DNA of 64,000 bases from assembly GCA_013388685.1 (NCBI GenBank), contig JACAET010000003.1, forward strand, positions 1 to 64,000, read 5' to 3'. Positions 57,464 through 64,000 of the stretch are shown piece after piece (the stretch's first letter is position 1; each line of letters starts with the position of its first letter). The DNA comes from Chloroflexota bacterium. Lineage in GTDB: Bacteria; Chloroflexota; Anaerolineae; Anaerolineales; Villigracilaceae. The notes beneath the pieces were generated by a model. That model ran no database searches and had not been told where the DNA came from. It worked only from the letters and a program-made list of their open reading frames with translations. Made by a program: the position numbers and the translations under genes.

Positions 57464-58447
57464 ATGCGCGAAGAAATTCTATCGTTGTTGTCAGGTCAAA
57501 AAGTTAATACGATTCCCGTATTCAGCGGGCTGATTCACGTCACGGCAGAGGGGTTGGAACGCGAGGGGTTGAAGTGGCATGAAGTCCATCTGGATGCGCG
57601 GAAGATGGCGCGTGCGGCGGCAAGCACGTTTAAACTGACAGGAATGCCGTCTGCTACCCTGCCGCTGGATTTGTGCGCACCCGCCGAGGCGCTGGGGGCG
57701 GAATTGAACTTTTATGAGGATGGGAGACTGCAGTTTCCGCAGGTGAAGAGGGTGATTTTCGAAAGTACAAAGGATATTGGTACATCGGTAATTGGCAATT
57801 GGGGGAAGGGCAGGATCCCTCTTCTTTGTGAGGCGATCCGGTTCGTGAAGGAAGACATTGGCAGGGATGTTGTCATGTCCGGGTTGATACCAGGTCCGTA
57901 CACGCTGTTGCTGTATCTGTGCCATTTGCCAAACATGGTCATGGAAATGAAGAAGGAGCCGCAGATGGTTCTTGATGCGCTCTTTCATCTTTCCTCCTTC
58001 CTTGCGGAAATCGGGAAAGCCTACCGTGAGGCAGGGGCGGACTTTATCACGATCCACGATATGGGCGGGTCGGCGGGGTTTGTGGGACCGTCTGCCTACG
58101 AGCAGTTCGTTTTCCCGGCGGAGAGGGATTTGATCGGGAAACTGCCCAAGCCACGCGTGCTTTCCGTGTGCGGACGGATGGATAAGGCGCTGACTCTGTT
58201 TACGCAGACGGGCGCGGAGGCGGTGTCGGTGGATCAGATGACGGACCTCAGGTCTGCGCGGGAGGCGTTGGGGGAGACGCTGTTGTTCGGGAATCTCGAT
58301 CCTGTGGAGATTCTGTGGCGGGGAGGCGAGGCTCAGGTCGTTGAGGCAGTTCGCGGGGCGAGAGAGGCGGGCGTGGATGCAGTCTGGCCTGGGTGTGACC
58401 TGGCAGTGTCCACGCCAAGGCAAAATGTGCATCGCATGTGCATGTGA
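57464..58447 (+). CDS. Uroporphyrinogen decarboxylase family methyltransferase (MtaA/CmuA-like)
   Basis: A 327-residue UroD-fold protein of the methylcobamide methyltransferase type rather than haem HemE, judged by its neighbours and the segments GPYTLLLYLCHLPNMVMEM, FITIHDMGGSAGFVGP and VWPGCDLAVSTP. Of the MtaA zinc pattern His-x-Cys...Cys, C236 and C311 are present but the His position reads Ser (S234 in LSVCGRM). The stretch IGTSVIGNW (105-113) resembles an ATTGGTAATTGG repeat. The C-terminus is short, ending soon after NVHRM. No ribosome site is obvious. Confidence 0.85.
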   Translation: MREEILSLLSGQKVNTIPVFSGLIHVTAEGLEREGLKWHEVHLDARKMARAAASTFKLTGMPSATLPLDLCAPAEALGAELNFYEDGRLQFPQVKRVIFESTKDIGTSVIGNWGKGRIPLLCEAIRFVKEDIGRDVVMSGLIPGPYTLLLYLCHLPNMVMEMKKEPQMVLDALFHLSSFLAEIGKAYREAGADFITIHDMGGSAGFVGPSAYEQFVFPAERDLIGKLPKPRVLSVCGRMDKALTLFTQTGAEAVSVDQMTDLRSAREALGETLLFGNLDPVEILWRGGEAQVVEAVRGAREAGVDAVWPGCDLAVSTPRQNVHRMCM

Positions 58448-58495
58448 AAGAAATGCAGAAAAGCCTCGTATCCCTCCAATATCCCACTCCAAAAC

Positions 58496-58524
58496 TTGAC
58501 GTGTTAACACGGATATGCTACCAT
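58496..58524 (+). promoter_or_regulatory. Promoter of the LysM lipoprotein gene
   Basis: TTGACG (58496-58501), a 17-base spacer and TACCAT (58519-58524), about 35 bases before the ATG. Confidence 0.6.
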
Positions 58525-58559
58525 CACTGAAACTTTTGTTCGAGATTGAGGAGAATTCC

Positions 58560-59264
58560 ATGATACGTAAGACTCGAGGCACATTCATCGCCTCCACAAT
58601 GCTGCTGGTCGCCCTGATCTTATCAGCCTGCGAACAGCCCTATTCCACACCGCCGGCTGTCACCAACACACCGATAGACCCGAACAGTTTCTTTTCGACG
58701 CCCATTCCCAGCCAGCCAGCAAACATAGAGGATGTAGAGAATATCACCACCCAGACCGCCATTGCGGCGGTGGTTTCACCCACTCCCTCCGGCGGTTCCA
58801 CCACCACTCCGCTGGATCCGGCAACCACAACTCCCACACCCATCATCGAACTCAACCCAACCGCCACACAAGCCGTGGTCGTAGTGCCGACTTCCACGTC
58901 CGTTCCCGCCGGTTCGAAGCCCTCGACTTATGTACTCAAGAATGGCGAATTTCCATACTGCATTGCCCGGCGGTTCAATGTGGACCCCGATCAATTACTT
59001 GCCTTAAGCGGCTTGACCGCCGCCCAAGCGGACAGCCTTTCTGCCGGAACGGTGTTGACGATTCCACAAAGCGGAACCTTCCCCGGCGACCGTTCGTGGC
59101 ATGACCATCCCGCCACGTTTACCGTAGGCGTCACGTACGCGACAAACACGGTCTATGGCGTTGCCTGCTACTACGGAGACATCGAGCCGTCGGTTATTGC
59201 ACAATACAATGGCATCTCCGTGGACGCCACCCTGACCGCCGGTCAAACCTTGAACATTCCCTGA
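58560..59264 (+). CDS. LysM domain lipoprotein
   Basis: About 234 residues. The lipoprotein signal peptide has lipobox LSAC near residues 21-24. A Thr/Pro-rich unstructured region follows (TTTPLDPATTTPTPIIELNP and around). Then come two LysM-like modules, YVLKNGEFPYCIARRFNVDP (with LSAGTVLTIP) and YGVACYYGDIEPSVIAQYNG (with LTAGQTLNIP). LysM binds peptidoglycan or related glycans, so it is probably a surface-anchored protein. GAGGAG precedes the ATG at 58560. It is monocistronic, with its own promoter and terminator. Confidence 0.88.
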   Translation: MIRKTRGTFIASTMLLVALILSACEQPYSTPPAVTNTPIDPNSFFSTPIPSQPANIEDVENITTQTAIAAVVSPTPSGGSTTTPLDPATTTPTPIIELNPTATQAVVVVPTSTSVPAGSKPSTYVLKNGEFPYCIARRFNVDPDQLLALSGLTAAQADSLSAGTVLTIPQSGTFPGDRSWHDHPATFTVGVTYATNTVYGVACYYGDIEPSVIAQYNGISVDATLTAGQTLNIP

Positions 59265-59289
59265 AGTTGCATCTGAGACGCAAGATCAC

Positions 59290-59315
59290 ACCCGGACATT
59301 CGTCCGGGTTTTTTT
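59290..59315 (+). terminator. Terminator after the LysM lipoprotein gene
   Basis: ACCCGGAC-ATTC-GTCCGGGT followed by TTTTTT. Classic intrinsic terminator. Confidence 0.93.
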
Positions 59316-59346
59316 GTCTTATAATCCCTTTCCAAAGGAGCTTCAC

Positions 59347-59886
59347 ATGGCTGCATTCGAACTGATCAAATCCGAAACTTTAATGCAGGGACGCGCCTTC
59401 AAGATCCGCCGCGATCATCTCAAGACTCCCGATGGACGCGAGACGAAGTTCGAGATCATCGAGCATGGCGGTTCGGTCATCCTTGTCCCTGTGGATGCAA
59501 CAGGGAATTTGCTGTTCGTCCGACAATATCGTCACGCCGCTGGCGCTGATCTGCTGGAACTGCCAGCCGGGACGCGCGACGGCGACGAACCGTTCGAGGA
59601 GTGCGCGGCGCGTGAGATTCGCGAGGAGACGGGAATGGAGGCGGGCAGGCTGCAAAAGGTCGGTGAGTTCTATCTTGCGCCGGGGTATTCGACCGAGTTT
59701 ATGGTGGTGTATCTCGCCACCGAATTGCGCGACAATCCCCTGGAAGCAGACGATGACGAATTTCTTTCGGTGGAACAAATTCCGATTGCAGAGGCGATTC
59801 AAAAGGCGGAAAGAGGCGAACTTTCCGACGCCAAATCGCTGGCGGCATTGTTTCTGGCGCGCCCCCATCTCATCTCGGCGAAATGA
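59347..59886 (+). CDS. NUDIX hydrolase, ADP-ribose pyrophosphatase-like
   Basis: A 179-residue NUDIX protein. The Nudix box is complete: GTRDGDEPFEECAAREIREE followed by TGM, near residues 77-99. The N-terminal GRAFKIRRDHLKTPDGRETK and the LFVRQYRHAAGADLLELPAG stretch place it with ADP-ribose/ADP-sugar pyrophosphatases. AAAGGAG precedes the ATG at 59347. TATAAT at 59320-59325 could be a -10 box just after the upstream terminator. Confidence 0.93.
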   Translation: MAAFELIKSETLMQGRAFKIRRDHLKTPDGRETKFEIIEHGGSVILVPVDATGNLLFVRQYRHAAGADLLELPAGTRDGDEPFEECAAREIREETGMEAGRLQKVGEFYLAPGYSTEFMVVYLATELRDNPLEADDDEFLSVEQIPIAEAIQKAERGELSDAKSLAALFLARPHLISAK

Positions 59887-59908
59887 CAATCCTACAATCC
59901 CACCATTC

Positions 59909-59926
59909 TTGTCCGAAATATGACAA
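59909..59926. promoter_or_regulatory. Possible Rex-like inverted repeat upstream of PFOR
   Basis: TTGTCCGAAATATGACAA, 18 bases with TTGTC/GACAA ends and an AT-rich centre, about 110 bases before the PFOR start. Length and ends recall Rex sites (TTGTGA-N6-TCACAA), but inner positions differ. Confidence 0.3.
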
Positions 59927-60034
59927 CAGGCACGGGTATTTAAGCCTTTCATAACTAACAGGTTTTATCTGCGGGGGATACACTAATTTGAACGGCTATT
60001 TTCAGGCACATCAGCCTGTTCCAAAGGAGTTTAT

Positions 60035-63616
<3,582 letters not shown>

Positions 63617-63619
63617 GAC

Positions 63620-64000
63620 ATGACGGATCTTTCCACAACGTATCTTGGTCTGAACTTAAAGAACCCACTCGTCGCCTCTGCCTCTCCTCTCGCCAGAAAG
63701 ATCGAGCGGGCAAAGAAACTCGAGGAGGCGGGCATTGCGGCCATCGTGATGTACTCGCTCTTCGAGGAGCAGATCATTCATGAAAGTCTGGAACTCGACC
63801 ATTATCTGAGTCGGGGCAGTGAGTCGTTTGCCGAGGCTCTGTCGTACCTGCCGGATGGCGGCTTATATGGCATCAGCCCCGAAAAGTACCTAAATCAGGT
63901 GGCGGGGTTGAAAAAGGCATTGTCCATTCCGGTCATCGGCAGTTTGAACGGTGTCTCGAAGGGAGGGTGGACGAATTACGCCCGCAAAATCGAAGAGGCG
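63620..64000 (+). CDS. Dihydroorotate dehydrogenase-like protein (N-terminus only)
   Basis: 127 codons reach the window edge. It starts [20 protein letters not shown], the usual opening of PyrD/PreA-like FMN barrels, then [14 protein letters not shown] and [20 protein letters not shown]. This subgroup commonly follows nifJ in anaerobes and is not thought to be the pyrimidine enzyme. AAAAGGAG precedes the ATG, and spacing to the PFOR stop is three bases, so they share a transcript. Confidence 0.88.
   Translation, partial: MTDLSTTYLGLNLKNPLVASASPLARKIERAKKLEEAGIAAIVMYSLFEEQIIHESLELDHYLSRGSESFAEALSYLPDGGLYGISPEKYLNQVAGLKKALSIPVIGSLNGVSKGGWTNYARKIEEA

Noticed and set aside
57464..58447. Haem-pathway uroporphyrinogen decarboxylase (hemE)
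   Set aside because: The neighbours are corrinoid methyl-transfer proteins and the Cys pattern fits the MtaA/CmuA branch.

Overview
The window looks like a chromosomal piece from an anaerobic, moderately GC-rich bacterium. The best guess is Chloroflexota, class Anaerolineae. This rests on gene content (fused xanthine dehydrogenase, PFOR with a DHODH-like partner, NuoE-NuoF fusion, LysM lipoproteins, PAS/GAF hybrid kinases, FHA and Ser/Thr kinase genes) and on the many short dispersed repeats. No rRNA or tRNA gene was seen, so the placement is an inference.

Region 1 (1-7.5 kb, minus strand) holds a xanthine dehydrogenase-type molybdenum hydroxylase (fused 2Fe-2S/Mo subunit, cut by the window edge, plus an FAD subunit) behind a BMP-type nucleoside/purine ABC transporter. 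Region 2 (7.5-14.6 kb, minus) is a surface-glycan-like cluster: polysaccharide deacetylase, two FemAB-like transferases, a methyltransferase, a flippase-like membrane protein and a GT-C-like membrane protein. Region 3 (14.6-25 kb, minus) returns to purine breakdown: 8-oxoguanine deaminase, cupin, adenine deaminase, a GntR/UTRA regulator, YgeY-type hydrolase, an aspartate-transcarbamylase-like protein, YgeW-type knotted carbamoyltransferase and carbamate kinase. Regions 1 and 3 together resemble the enterobacterial ygeW-ygeY-ssnA-ygfM-xdhD set. The logic would be uptake and deamination of purines, oxidation, ring opening, transcarbamylation to carbamoyl phosphate, and ATP from carbamate kinase. 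The same palindrome, TTGTC-N-GACAA, lies upstream of both the transporter operon and the deaminase operon and may be the GntR operator.

Region 4 (25-34.7 kb, minus) is a signalling operon: a 1408-residue PAS/GAF hybrid kinase, two response-regulator/kinase fusions, a NarL-type regulator and a REC-HD-GYP phosphodiesterase, with a lone REC protein upstream. Region 5 (35-39.5 kb, minus) pairs a PknB-like kinase with a double-FHA/LCAT-like hydrolase and is followed by rsmI. Region 6 (39.5-43 kb) holds a cyclase remnant and an AT-rich island: LuxR-type regulator, MauE-like protein with a Tat-like segment and a Cys-rich tail, a gene interrupted by an amber codon, and a TolB-like lipoprotein.

Region 7 (43-50.3 kb, minus) encodes an NAD-linked formate dehydrogenase: NuoE-NuoF fusion, an iron-sulfur subunit, and two catalytic subunits in tandem. 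One of these reads through UGA as selenocysteine, with a visible SECIS hairpin; the other has cysteine at that site. Region 8 has an amidase and a CBS-domain protein. Region 9 (52.7-58.5 kb, plus) is a BaiN-like flavoprotein followed by a corrinoid methyl-transfer set: PF13769-like protein, RACo-like ASKHA activator, homocysteine methyltransferase and MtaA-like UroD-family protein. Region 10 (58.5-64 kb, plus) has a LysM lipoprotein, a NUDIX hydrolase, PFOR and the start of a DHODH-like gene.

A recurring theme is short dispersed repeats. They fill intergenic gaps, appear to supply ribosome binding sites, flank GxxExxY and four-helix-bundle genes, and have entered several reading frames in phase.
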